From: Nannochloris sp. 'desiccata'
Taxonomy: Eukaryota > Chlorophyta > Trebouxiophyceae > Chlorellales > Chlorellaceae
Assembly: GCA_019044685.2 (NCBI GenBank)
Contig: JAGTXX020000011.1
Span: forward strand, 372,001 to 436,000
DNA: 64,000 nucleotides
Reading direction: 5' to 3'
Positions 54,845 through 64,000 of this stretch are shown piece after piece (position 1 is the first letter of the stretch; each line of letters opens with the position of its first letter). The translations under genes were made by a program, and so were the position numbers. The notes below the pieces were generated by a model. It did no database searches. It was not told the DNA's origin and was given only the letters and a program-made list of their open reading frames with translations.

Positions 54845-56503
54845 ATGTCGACTGAACAACCTCAACCCGAGGCAGCTGCCGTCGAGTATCGTAAGTAGAC
54901 TACTTCCACATGTGCAAGGCACGTTGTAGGTCAACTATCTAACCTCTACTTCTATTATCTAACCTCTACTTCCATTCTTGTGCAGCTGCTGAGTTCTTGC
55001 AAGCCGTCGAGGTAATAAAACAATACTTGCCATTCTCCCTTCATCTAATTGGAGGCTGCCATAGATTACTGACTACTGAAGAAGAGCTGATGCACCACCT
55101 TCCAATCGTCTTTGCCAACTGGCAACGGGAGCAACAACAGGCGACGATGACATTGATGCCTCCACCTCAGATTAATCGACCTGCCACTATGACAGCTACC
55201 AACGGTTCTGCAGCGTCCATGCCGCCTCCTGCTACAGCTGGAGATCATCGGAGGATGTCCACTCGCGAACCCGCAGGTGGAGGCATTATAGAAACGCAAA
55301 CTTTAGAGTCTGTTGGTTCCGATGATTTCCCGTCAGTGAGGCTGGTGCGACTTATTTTACCAGACGATGGTGAACCAGGCGGATCCAGCAAACTACAGGC
55401 TGAAGTATGAAGCAAATGAAAACAAAACCAAACTTAATCTTTGGAGTGTACTAGTTCGTTGGTGTGGCTTAGTGAAATCGATTGCTCGTGACACTGCTAA
55501 TGCCTTCAACACTGCTGTCAATAATTGTATTAATGGTATTGATAAAGCAATGCATGGTCCCATTTTGTTGGGTTGGTTGGACAAGGAGAATAGAGCGAAT
55601 GTACATAATGCAGTGGTAGCTTATAAATTACTGAATCCAGAAGCAAGTGCTGCTCCAGCTGGTGATGCCGGCGGTGCAGCTCAAAATTTTTTGGTGGATG
55701 GTGAAGACGTTGATGCCGGCGTCAGGACCGAGGGTTTCCATAATAGGACTGGATTAGAACAAGTAGACTCTCGCGAGTTCACCATCCCACTGGAACAAGC
55801 TTTAAACACGTTACAAGAAATAATTCCAGGCGAGTTGGGTAGATGGCCAAATCAGTTGAAGAGTGGTGTTTTGAAGCCGTTCTGGTCTAGTTTATTTGAC
55901 AGCCAGCATATGTACAAGACCTTAATTAGTTGGGGTGTGGTGCAGAAGTGGGTTGGTCCTAACGTACGTCCAGGAAAACTGCGATTAGAGTTTCCTGTGC
56001 CTAGGCCTGACAATGTTTGTGCTTTGCAATATTTTGCCATTAAGGCATTTATGGAGATGATAAACTGCGAGCCTGAGATGTTGCAGCTTCCTCCTCAGCA
56101 CTATGATGTTGTCGTTGATCGCTGTAGGGCCAGGATGGGTGCTTTAATGCACGAATACACATTGCAGAATCCCAACGTTGCCCTTGAGTTTGATCCTGAA
56201 TTGCCTTTGAACTTGCCAAAGCTGGAGCCGTTGGTAGGTAACTTAATTCCCGCGCCTGCAGATATTGGAGAAGGAGAAGCTGAAGAAATTGTCGCTACGC
56301 AGGCAGAGGTTGGGGTAGTGATGGGGGAGGCAACAGGAATAACTCCAGATATGCATGGGATCACTTTGAGTGGAGGAGCTGGAGTGGTGGTTGCAGCAGC
56401 AGACGATAAGAGGGCTTCCCCTAGCAAGAGAAGCAATGAAACAAGAGATGATAACGTGATACCAGTTGGAAAAAGGAGAGGAAGACCTCGAAAGCAGAGG
56501 TGA
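54845..56503 (+). CDS. Unrecognised AT-hook protein inside the inverted-repeat-bounded segment
   Basis: Exon 1 (54845-54890, MSTEQPQPEAAAVEY) joins in phase 1 to an exon starting at 54986 that stays open to 55410. A different frame then carries the rest (to 56503). A further intron must link them: donor gtgagg at 55335 with acceptor ttttaccag (28 nt), or donor gtcagt with acceptor actacag (67 nt), both restoring frame. An indel is the other possibility. The C-terminal part has aromatic helical stretches (LWSVLVRWCGLVKSIARD, WGVVQKWVG, ALQYFAIKAFMEMINCEPEML) and ends in an AT-hook, KRRGRPRKQR, so it probably binds AT-rich DNA. No transposase catalytic motif was recognised. Confidence 0.55.
54939..54976 (+). 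repeat. Tandem duplication of ATCTAACCTCTACTTC in intron 1
   Basis: Two nearly identical copies of ATCTAACCTCTACTTC lie next to the acceptor of the first intron of the AT-hook gene. Each holds a CTAAC branch-point-like site. The effect on splicing is unknown. Confidence 0.6.
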
Positions 56504-56646
56504 TAACTGAGATTGTAGCTACTTGATTTTTCTTTTTTGTTTTTTATTTTCAATCTTACAGTGGCATCACAAAATACCAAAGGAAATTATATTGTAATAC
56601 ATTCAAGGCATATATTGAAGACCACGGTCTGAGGCACTATCTCAGC

Positions 56647-57528
56647 TCAATTGAGCAGTACCAGGTATTCCATTTGCTGCCACATACTCGTTGAACATAG
56701 AAGCAATCTTAACAAGGTTTCTGAACGAAACTCTGCACTTACACTGCATTCTCTTGCATTCCAAGAACTCGGTATGAGCAGCGCGTTGTCGATCACCAGG
56801 TCGAATGTGTTCCATGTATTGGTTTTGCCATGGAGCTTGTCCATCGCGACAATGTCTCCTAGATAGTGTTGTTGTACCACCTCTGGGTCCTACACACAAA
56901 TTGCAGAACAACAGTTGCCAACCCATGACTCGGGCGAATAGTTTGTTAGCATTAATCTCACTGTCAGTAAATTCAGTAACATAGTCTTCGTTGGTAGTTC
57001 TCCAGCCAATGTCGAAGCAGTCGCTGGTATTGGGGACGTGGCGGTAATCAGACAGTTTGATATGGACGTCATATGTGGTAGAGGTTAATGGCTGCCCATT
57101 ACGTCCACGGAATCGTAGTTTGTCGCCTACTACCCGTTCCATTTGAGGCACTGTAGGATATTGCTGGCCATGGTTGGTGGAAGGAACGTAGGCTGCAGGC
57201 ATTGTGGGGCTCTCAGGCAGCTCCACGATGGGGACGGCAGTAGCAGGCATTGCTGCTGCCGCCATAGAGTCCACCTGATGCATGAAAACAGCGGTCAGTC
57301 GCCTGTTAGTAAGGGTCTGCAGCTGTAGTTGTTGCATTGAATGATGCCATTGGTTAGATCAATGATCTCTGCTTCTTCGTCTCCAGACTCCACCGGAGTA
57401 GCGGGAGGAGTATCTAAGATGTAAATAGGTCCACCATGGCTCTGCAGAATTGAAAGAATAAAATGGAAAGGCTGTCAAGGCCGAAAAATAACTTAATTGG
57501 TTCAATGTAAGCATGCGCTCACATTCAT
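56647..57528 (-). CDS. Unrecognised multi-exon gene inside the inverted-repeat-bounded segment
   Basis: Best model: exons 57523-57528 (ATG AAT, donor gtgagc), 57394-57441, 56962-57274, 56743-56882 and 56647-56676, in phase, about 178 residues. Recognisable pieces are SHGGPIYILDTPPATP, MPATAVPIVELPESPT, DYRHVPNTSDCFDIGWRTTNEDYVTEFTD and DIVAMDKLHGKTNTWNTFDLVIDN. The interval 57275-57393 is treated as an intron but also reads as coding with DEEAEIIDLTNG, a SUMO-interacting-type motif. The last exon choice is uncertain because a second frame (NLVKIASMFNEYV) also looks coding. No family was recognised. It is convergent with the AT-hook gene, 143 nt between stops. Confidence 0.45.
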
Positions 57529-57803
57529 GCTTCGATTGAAGTGCGATTGTAGCAGGTGGAGACGCTGGTAGATGCACTTGTATGTATGGTATATCAGATG
57601 AAAGGAGGATATCCGCTGAAGTAGTTACAAAGAGTGATCGATGGTTTTGAATTTTGAATTAATTAATTAATGTTCAGGGAAACCGCGACTAATGAGACAA
57701 CTTTACACTCTTAAAATTGTTATACCCCATCATAACAATATTATTAAAGTATAGAATGCGGAAAAGAAAGCCTAGGAAGCACGAAAATATGTAGCCCCGC
57801 AGG

Positions 57804-57837
57804 CGGGAGTGGAAAATTTGCTACGCGGGAGTGGAAA
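57804..57837. repeat. Right terminal repeat: two CGGGAGTGGAAA motifs
   Basis: Two 12-bp copies start 22 bp apart and are inverted relative to the pair at 54512-54555. Confidence 0.75.
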
Positions 57838-58010
57838 AATATGCTGCGTGGTTGGTTGGTCTCTCTTGAAGGTTGTTTCTTTTTCTCTTCGGGGAAAAAG
57901 CAGTGGTATGCGACAATCTCGCCGTTTACTCGGAAGTATAGGCCTTATAGAGTAGATTAGTGTGTTTGGATGTTCTGCTTGGCACAAAGAGGCACTCCTA
58001 AGCCAACGGC

Positions 58011-58226
58011 ATGGCGGCAACACAGGCGGCTAAAGCTCGGGTGGAAGGCAAATCCAGTAAACGCAGCCAGCACAAGGTATTCGAGCCTCCTATTGTTTGG
58101 GACAGACTTCGGAATTTGCATTGGATTCAAATTCCCCCCAAGGGGCACGTTTTTCCCTACCTAAACCAGTCGATCCACCAGAATGGACCCAAAAGCAAAC
58201 ACTATTTCCGAAATGCAGAGACTTAG
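58011..58226 (+). CDS. Possible small basic protein (hypothetical)
   Basis: A 71-codon frame starts at ATG 58011 (MAATQAAKARVEGKSSKRSQ) and ends at 58226. The first ~25 residues are basic and Ala/Ser-rich, and the middle (WDRLRNLHWIQIPPKG) is credible protein. It lies just outside the right inverted repeat and upstream of the RCC1-like gene. No family is recognised, and it could be a first exon with a donor at CAAGGTATTC (58075). Confidence 0.3.
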   Translation: MAATQAAKARVEGKSSKRSQHKVFEPPIVWDRLRNLHWIQIPPKGHVFPYLNQSIHQNGPKSKHYFRNAET

Positions 58227-58352
58227 GCTACCCAAAACGCATTTAACTGGCATCAAACAAAACCTAATTGCATTATTAAATATTTTTAAGGAACTGCCGA
58301 GCGGCAATCCATCTCTCTCCTAGGTTGTCAACCAACCTAAAAAGTCATCACC

Positions 58353-59764
58353 ATGTTGGGTGGCATTTTGTTTGCCTCTGCTGTTTTAGCCGTGGCAATC
58401 AATGCCCAGGTCGTATATGAACCTAGAGCTGGTAAGGAATGTATCAACTGATGATGGCATAATCATTTACACTGCGTTAAAATGCATTTTTCTCTTTGCA
58501 AAATCTAGAACTGTCAATGCAAGTGGTTGGGCAATCTGTTGATCGACTTCTAAACCTCATTTTAGACCACTACGTCTCGCAACTCTTAATACTCATACAA
58601 TTTCCCAGCATACCCAAACGCTTTTCCCCCACTTTTGTACTGATTTTTTGTCATTCCTTTTTCTTTTTCCTCGACGCCACAGCTGCCAGTGGTTATGGCA
58701 CTGTTTTCGGCCGTTTCAGCGCTGGTGTAGAATTTTCCTGTGCTCTTGATACCGCCGGAAAAGGTTACTGCTTCGGCAACAACTTCGACGGTCAGCTTGG
58801 TACTGGCAACCTCAAGAGGTATAGCTCCCCGGAGCCCGTCCTTGGTGACTACACCTGGGCCCAAATCTCTGCTGGTGACTGGCATTCTTGCGGTATGACC
58901 GTAGATCAAGACGCCTATTGTTGGGGTTACAACGCCGATGGCCGTTGCGGCCTTGGCAACACGAAATCTCCTATTTTAAAGCCTGAACTTGTCAAGGGCA
59001 ACTACAAATGGAAGTTCATCTCTGCTGGTTATTTCTACTCTTGTGGTGTTCGTCGCGACGGTGCCCTCTTCTGCTGGGGTAAGAACAACTATGGTCGTCT
59101 TGGTAATGGAAAGGTTGGTGGTAACTACACGACCCCTCAACGTGTTGGCAAAGACGTTGACTGGGTCAATGTTCTTGCTGGAGGTGATCATACGTGCGCT
59201 CTTAAAGCTGACAAGTCTGTCTGGTGTTTTGGAAACAACGAGGAAGGCCAGCTTGGTGTCGGTAAGACTCCCAAAGAACTCCCTATCTCTGCTGTCCCTG
59301 TCAAAGTTCAGGGTACTTACAAATATCTTTCCAACTCTTCCAAGTTTGCTTGCGCTATCAAAACTGATGGGACCGGTGTCTGCTGGGGTTCCAACGCTTG
59401 GGGTAACCTCGGAATTGGTAAAAATGGTAGCTATGCTATCAAACCTACCAAGATTAAGTCTTCTGGCCTCTGGCGTCAGCTTTCTTGCGGTCAGTTTGTT
59501 GGCTGTGGGATCAAGTCTGACAACACTGGTTGGTGCTGGGGCGCTGGGTACCTGACTCCTCTCAAATTCAAGCCTGATGGCTGGATTACAATGACTGCTG
59601 GTGATTGGAATGGTTCTGGTGTAAATGCCAACGGAACTGCCTACTCGTGGTGGGAGAACGAGTGGGGCGAGGGTGGTGTCGGGTACACTGGCTATCTCAA
59701 AAAACCTACTGAAGTTGTTGGAGGTACTAAATGGGCTCCTCCTTCTTCTACCGCTGGCAAGTAA
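58353..59764 (+). CDS. Secreted RCC1-repeat beta-propeller protein
   Basis: Exons 58353-58431 and 58683-59764 join in phase 1 to 386 residues. Residues 1-18 (MLGGILFASAVLAVAINA) are a signal peptide. Seven RCC1-type repeats fill the rest, each with a pair such as SCALDTAGKGYCFGNN, SCGMTVDQDAYCWGYN, SCGVRRDGALFCWGKN and TCALKADKSVWCFGNN. The two cysteines per repeat probably form a disulfide in each blade, as in bacterial secreted RCC1/BLIP-II-like proteins, rather than in nuclear RCC1, whose residues for Ran are absent. Codons are strongly C/T-ending (GTC, GGC, CTT), unlike neighbours, suggesting high expression. An extracellular binding role is likely; the ligand is unknown. Confidence 0.85.
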
Positions 59765-60311
59765 GCCCAGTCGTCGTGCTTCTCTACTTCCCTTCGTTTC
59801 CTCTCTTTAAGTAGAAATTCAAATTATTTTCGATGTGGAAAGGGAGTAGACTATAGACAAGTGTTCGACTTTTCAAAACTTTTTATTCAAGAACGAGAAT
59901 TTTTTATACACACCCTACCCTAACCCAACACGTATGATGCTTGATGAATTCAAAATCCTGCCCAAGCTTAAATAAATAAATGCGTATATTCTTTTTGTCC
60001 GCTGCTTTTTCTATTCCCTGTTCCTTCTTCTTCTATCAGCTCAAGACCCCCCCCCCCCCCCCCCCCCCCCCCCTCCTCCCCTGCCTGTTTCATCTTTTCT
60101 TCCTGACTTTTTGCAAGCGTTTTTCTGTTCCTCTTTTTTTAAAGTATTTTTCAACTCGCAAGATCTATAAAATGTACACAATACAAATATGATATTACAA
60201 TGCACTCCATATATTGACAGTTCAGTAAATGTAATCAAGCTCCTTATATTTTCCAAAATTTTCCGTCATTTCCAATTCCTCCGCCGTCTCCTTTGATCGT
60301 CTCCCTCATCC
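59765..60311. other. 547-nt convergent intergenic region
   Basis: This contains the 3' UTRs of the RCC1-like and SPRING-like genes and an uninterrupted C tract. No gene was seen. Confidence 0.45.
60047..60073 (+). repeat. C27 homopolymer
   Basis: Twenty-seven consecutive cytosines are followed by CT-rich sequence. The length is prone to slippage and sequencing error. Confidence 0.95.
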
Positions 60312-61581
60312 TCAGAATGACCTAGAGCAAACTGCTGCTCGTCTTGCATTCAAGTCTTCACCTCCAACTCTTTGCCCTACATTACCATTCGCACCGCCTG
60401 GCTCATCGGTTTTTATCATTTGCTGCTGATTCGACTGTAATGCATCTAATTGCCCCGCTTGAGTACCCAACCCAAGTGCAGGTGCGCACGGGCACACACT
60501 CTCTGGCACATGCTCTGCAGAAGCCGAGCAGTTGTACTGTTGAACCATCCCCGCTTTCCTGCTATCAAAATATAAAAAGCAAAATGCCGGCCAGTCGTTC
60601 TTTGGCGCTCTATCAACAACGTAGCCTGGAAACTCTCTTCTAGTAGGTAATTCAGATGGCCCACAGCCCGCTTCACACACATAAACATAGCACGCAGGGT
60701 ATTGCAATCATTTAATGCGGCAAAGTGATCGGCATTGCATTCTTGATCTTTATCATTGCATACGGCATCGCAACTGGCACCCACTGCGCCAACAACTGCA
60801 GTAACGCTTTGGGGCAGTGAAGGTGCCCTTGGTGTCAGTGTGTGTGGCACGTCCATTACCTAGCGAAACAGAACCTACGCTCGGAAATAAAGGCGTTTTC
60901 GTGCTGCGTGCTGCGTGACGTGGTCCGACAGGCAGACTGACAATAGTCATATGATGGCGTCTCCCAATAGCCAGTTTCTTCTTTGCCAAAGCCGCGTGGG
61001 GATGTGGTCATGTGCAGTTCTGGTTGTTGGCTAGGTGACATGCAGCAGGAGATGCAGTGTTCGTAGCTAGAGCAACAACTGTCAGTAGAATCGCAACTGT
61101 AAAAGAGGAAAATAAAAATTTTGTTTGGGCGGAACAATGGAGAATACAAAAGTGCAACCTTTTTACAAAGCAGTGTAGGCTTTATTTGAGGTTTTAAGGC
61201 CCTCATAAATCCGTTATATCTCCTACCTATTGCATTGGTACTGTTGAGCTCCATGTTCGCAGCAACCAGTTGTATAATCAAATTCTGCTCTCTGACAAAC
61301 CCGCCCTTGATCATCTGCCATAAACCAACGACCACCTCCAGTATTTTTGCATCCTCCCACTGCTGATACGCCTCTGCGCATAATATATTTCAAGATTATG
61401 TGAGACTGGTGCTTCCTTCCTTCATAACAGTTTAGCTTCTTGAGTGCAAAAGAACAAAAGATCAAGTGATCTGAAGGTTAGTGATAACGCACCTGCTCAA
61501 CCCTCCAAAGTATGCAGATGATGTGCTGATGAAGCTATTAATTATACAGAACAGCAGCCATATTGATGGCATGTGCTTCAT
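60312..61581 (-). CDS. SPRING (C12orf49, DUF2054)-like lumenal protein fused to an MGAT5-tail-like Cys domain; frameshift in last exon
   Basis: Exons 61493-61581, 61227-61373 and 60860-61096 join in phase 2; a last exon runs from 60773. MKHMPSIWLLFCIINSFIST is a signal peptide. GCKNTGGGRWFMADDQGRVCQR, CNSCDSTDSCCSSYEHCISCC and CRTTSRSTQHENAF match SPRING, a Golgi protein that in animals supports site-1 protease activation. The last exon adds SCDAVCNDKDQECNADHFAALNDC, then CEAGCGPSELP, CFLYFDSRKAG and ESVCPC, spaced like the C-terminal Cys domain of MGAT5 (GT18). Two extra nt in a GTGTGT run near 60677 put these parts in different frames; removing one GT would restore the reading. Confidence 0.72.
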
Positions 61582-61921
61582 GCTTACGTTCAACGAAATT
61601 GTATATTTTTAATCTTTTAAACTAGCAACATGTTCGTATCAACTAGGAGTTCAGAGGCTTGCTATAGTCTATAGTGTTACTGTAGTTTTCAATAGAATAG
61701 ATAAGTCTGTGTCGTTGATGCGATTTTCTACGTTTTCGTGCTGCAACCGACAGCTCTTCAAGTTGACCTCATGATCAGCACCGTGCTGATCCGTGACGGA
61801 CTCAGGGGACGCAAGGTGCTCTTCAGCTTCCAAATCCTCAGGGCAGGCTGCAGGCACTCGACCTTAATCCCACTGATTGATTCCCTGGAAGCATGCATAT
61901 GAAGATTCTTAATATTCCGTC
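61582..61921. promoter_or_regulatory. Divergent intergenic region, SPRING-like gene / transporter
   Basis: 340 nt lie between divergent starts. No open frame of interest or repeat was recognised. Confidence 0.35.
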
Positions 61922-63327
61922 ATGAGCGCAGACCCTAGCAGCGAGGAGCCTTTGCTCTCGGTTGAGAACGGTGGTACAGATGCTAGTTATACCCATTATT
62001 TGTCATTAAATGAGGCTTATTCATGCTCCAAAACCCAAAAACAAGTGACCAAACTAATTTTAAATTTAGTATCAGCTACAACTGGAACGTCTACGATCTC
62101 TGTTCCCCTGATGGCCCTCACACTCGGGCTTGTCCCGACAATACTCGTCATGCTTCTGCAAAGCGGCTTAGGAGTCTTTGCCAACCATGTGATCTCCCAA
62201 GAAGCTCAAGAAGAAGGTGTAGTAACATATAAAGAACTCATGCGTCGAAGAATCGGCCCCAAAGCAGGAGAATTCGCTGCTGCAGCTGTAATTTTGATGG
62301 CGCTGGCAAGCTTGTATTATGGATAGTCATTATGACAGACGTTATTCTAGGAGCTCCTCCAGACTATACAGGCCTTTTACCAGAAATATTACGCCATAGA
62401 AAGGGAGGTAGTATTGATGAATCTATCTGGTATCTGCAGCGCCCACTCTGGGCTCTCATAATAGCTCTCCTCTCTATGCCTGGGATTTCAATAAAATCTT
62501 TGGATCAGATCTCATGGGTCTCTTCTGCTGGAAATTCAGCAGTGTTCTTCATGACTGTTTCCGGCGCTGTGCTTGCAGGGCTTGCTGCATCTAAAGACAA
62601 AGCCTGTGATGTAAATATATGGCCATCTAGCGAAATTCTTGGGGTTCATGGTGCTCGTTTGGTTCTCAAGTCAGCGGCAGCTTTTCCAGTTTTAATTTCA
62701 ACAGTTTTTAATCAGCATAGTATTCTAAGTGTCGCAGGTCAGCTTCATCCTTATACTCAAAGACGTCTGGATGTATCGACTAGTACAGCTGCTGGTACCA
62801 TCCTCGTCACCAAACTCGGTATTGGGTTCTCAAATGTATTGCTTTTTGGCTCCAAGACCAAATCGGATGTACTTTTGAACTACACTAGACATTCTTTAAG
62901 TTCGTTTTTGCACCCGGAAGCTGCGATAGCTATGGCAACAGCAGTTAAAATTGCATTTCTACTTAACGGCGCGTTCTCTTTTCCACTGTATCTGTGGCCC
63001 TTGCAATCGAACCTATGGGCAGCCTTGCATGGTGAAGACGGTGCAAACCATAGAATGAACCGCAGAATAATATTTACATTGACAAATTATGCGGTGGTAG
63101 CAGCATGTGCAGCTATAGCCGCGGTTGTGCACGATGTTCAGAAACCTTTGGCGTTGCTTGGGGCGACAGTTGTGGGGTATCTTGCATTTATTGCTCCAGC
63201 GCTGCTTGCTTTACGTAAAAATAGTCACTGGGACTCTCGGCGAGGTCCTCAAACTGCAGCTTGGGGGATGCTGGTTTTAGGAGGGCTTCAAGCAATAGCA
63301 GGAATTCTATCTGTTCTAGTTGAATAA
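61922..63327 (+). CDS. Second AAAP/SLC38-like amino-acid transporter, interrupted by a frameshift
   Basis: The first part (61922-62326, MSADPSSEEPLL) carries ILNLVSATTGTSTISVPLMALTLG, the family's first-helix region, then stops at TAG just after LMALASLYYG. The rest continues in another frame from about 62320 (IVIMTDVILGAPPDYTG) to 63327. Relatives have a continuous helix here (AYLVIMGDIL-type), so one missing nt around 62320 explains the break better than an intron, for which there is no donor or room. The combined length is about 467 residues with ten or so membrane segments, including FLLNGAFSFPLYLWPL. It is either a recent pseudogene or a one-base assembly error. Confidence 0.65.
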
Positions 63328-63513
63328 CATTTTAGCAATATGTGTCATTAATCCTCTTTTATACCCCTTGTGTTTTAAAATAAAATGAAAGTATAATCAA
63401 CGCAAAAACTCTAGAGTGGATGCTCAAATAGTCTATATTTGTTTTTTTTAATCTCTATTTATATCTCTTTACCTCTCTCTCTATTCAGTATATGTCAACA
63501 GTGATTTGATACT

Positions 63514-64000
63514 CTATTCTTCCCATTCTTCAGGTTTGTACACCTCCCCTACAAACAACGCTAGTCCTGTTTTTTTATTCACGACGCTAAACATGAATGG
63601 GCGATCAAATCTAACAACCAGCTCCTTTGGTGGTTCTAAAGGCATTGAAGTGACCATAACAATACCAGTTGCAGCAGCAGCTTCTGTACCTTGTTCGTCA
63701 ACTTTAACATAGACTTTATGAAGTACGTCAGAGACGGCAAGATCACCGCCATTCTGCGCAATCCCGCCAAAGTTGCCAGGAGTAAAGATAGAGGACAGCC
63801 CAATAGAGGCCAACGCAGGAGCTAAACTAGTGGAATAATCAACTTCGAAACGGGGCAGGTAAATTTTCGCTGTATCCATGTCAGGATGGCCAACAGATAT
63901 CCACTCCAAGCCTCCCTCTCCCTCTATAATTTCACCCGCACCGCTGCCGCTGCTACTAGTTCCGTTTTCAACACTATCAACATTCTGAGACTCTGAAGCG
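63514..64000 (-). CDS. Serpin, C-terminal part (5' end beyond right edge)
   Basis: The open frame runs from the window edge to the stop at 63514, giving about 161 residues. IYLPRFEVDYSTSLAPALASIGLSSIF, LAVSDVLHKVYVKVDEQGTEAAAATG and RPFMFSVVNKKTGLALFVGEVYKP are the classic serpin breach, hinge and C-terminal motifs. The small-residue hinge GTEAAAATG is that of inhibitory serpins, which trap proteases by inserting the reactive loop into sheet A. The loop reads GIVMVTSMPLEPP; P1 is near TS-M but cannot be fixed. A Ser/Gly/Glu-rich insert (NGTSSSGSGAGE) lies before the first motif. Confidence 0.92.
   Translation of the reverse strand, partial: ASESQNVDSVENGTSSSGSGAGEIIEGEGGLEWISVGHPDMDTAKIYLPRFEVDYSTSLAPALASIGLSSIFTPGNFGGIAQNGGDLAVSDVLHKVYVKVDEQGTEAAAATGIVMVTSMPLEPPKELVVRFDRPFMFSVVNKKTGLALFVGEVYKPEEWEE

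Larger units (their letters stand above)
54512..57837. mobile_element. 3.3-kb segment bounded by duplicated inverted terminal motifs
   Basis: The left end carries TTTCCACTCCCG at 54512-54523 and 54544-54555. The right end carries its reverse complement CGGGAGTGGAAA at 57804-57815 and 57826-57837. Just inside the outer motifs the ends also agree (CCTAGAC left, CGTAGCA right). I noticed no other copies in the window. The segment encloses exactly two convergent genes of no known family. Terminal inverted repeats around unknown genes suggest a DNA transposon-like or domesticated element. No clear target-site duplication is visible and no transposase motif was recognised, so mobility is inference. 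Confidence 0.45.

Noticed and set aside
1..64000. CRISPR arrays, prokaryotic ribosome binding sites, rRNA
   Set aside because: None found; introns, transit peptides and monocistronic layout show eukaryotic nuclear DNA.

Overview
This window is nuclear DNA of a photosynthetic eukaryote, most likely a green alga. Genes are monocistronic, lie on both strands, and have few short introns (about 65-220 nt) with GTAAG-type donors and TGCAG-type acceptors. Several proteins point to a plastid: L-aspartate oxidase with a transit-like leader, a plastid Cpn10-like co-chaperonin and a Ycf49-like protein. A pseudo-response regulator with a CCT domain points to the green lineage. TGTAA, the usual chlorophyte poly(A) signal, lies just downstream of several stops (25193, 30145, 27199/27189 on the minus strand). 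The species assignment is inference.

Layout. 1-5.2 kb: a long LRR/coiled-coil protein with Sfi1-like W repeats (cut by the left edge) and a J-domain/CS-domain protein. 5.4-14.6 kb: an SHPRH-type SNF2/PHD/RING protein and cytosolic HSP101. 15-18.4 kb: a GT61-like Golgi glycosyltransferase. 18.5-20.4 kb: a repeat-rich block holding a small secreted Cys-rich protein. 20.3-30.1 kb: nadB, a WDR33/FY-type polyadenylation factor, an SLC35B-type nucleotide-sugar transporter, SF3B4 and nadC. 30.2-33.4 kb: a secreted ankyrin protein and mitochondrial EF-Tu. 33.6-43.5 kb: an unrecognised 897-residue protein, a TOC1/PRR-like clock-type protein, Cpn10 and a Ycf49-like protein. 43.8-54.3 kb: exportin-7, a GRIP golgin, an amino-acid transporter, an ankyrin protein and a possible beta-barrel protein. 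54.5-57.8 kb: a 3.3-kb segment bounded by inverted repeats with two convergent unrecognised genes. 58-64 kb: a secreted RCC1-repeat protein, a SPRING (DUF2054)-like lumenal protein fused to an MGAT5-like Cys domain, a second amino-acid transporter and a serpin cut by the right edge.

Most genes are housekeeping genes in protein folding, RNA processing, transport and the Golgi. nadB and nadC are the first and third steps of aspartate-based NAD synthesis; they lie 7 kb apart on opposite strands, so they are not an operon.

The most unusual material is accessory. (1) Two secreted-protein genes, about 11 kb apart and inverted, share about 400 bp of promoter, 5' UTR, a 93-nt GC-AG intron and signal peptide, yet encode unrelated mature proteins. 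(2) An EF-Tu gene fragment carries an internal inversion whose breakpoints are an 8-bp inverted repeat. (3) The nadB 3' end is duplicated behind the Cys-rich gene. (4) The 3.3-kb inverted-repeat-bounded segment may be an undescribed mobile or domesticated element. (5) There is a DUF2054 plus MGAT5-tail fusion. Two genes near the right end contain apparent frameshifts that could be real or assembly errors.
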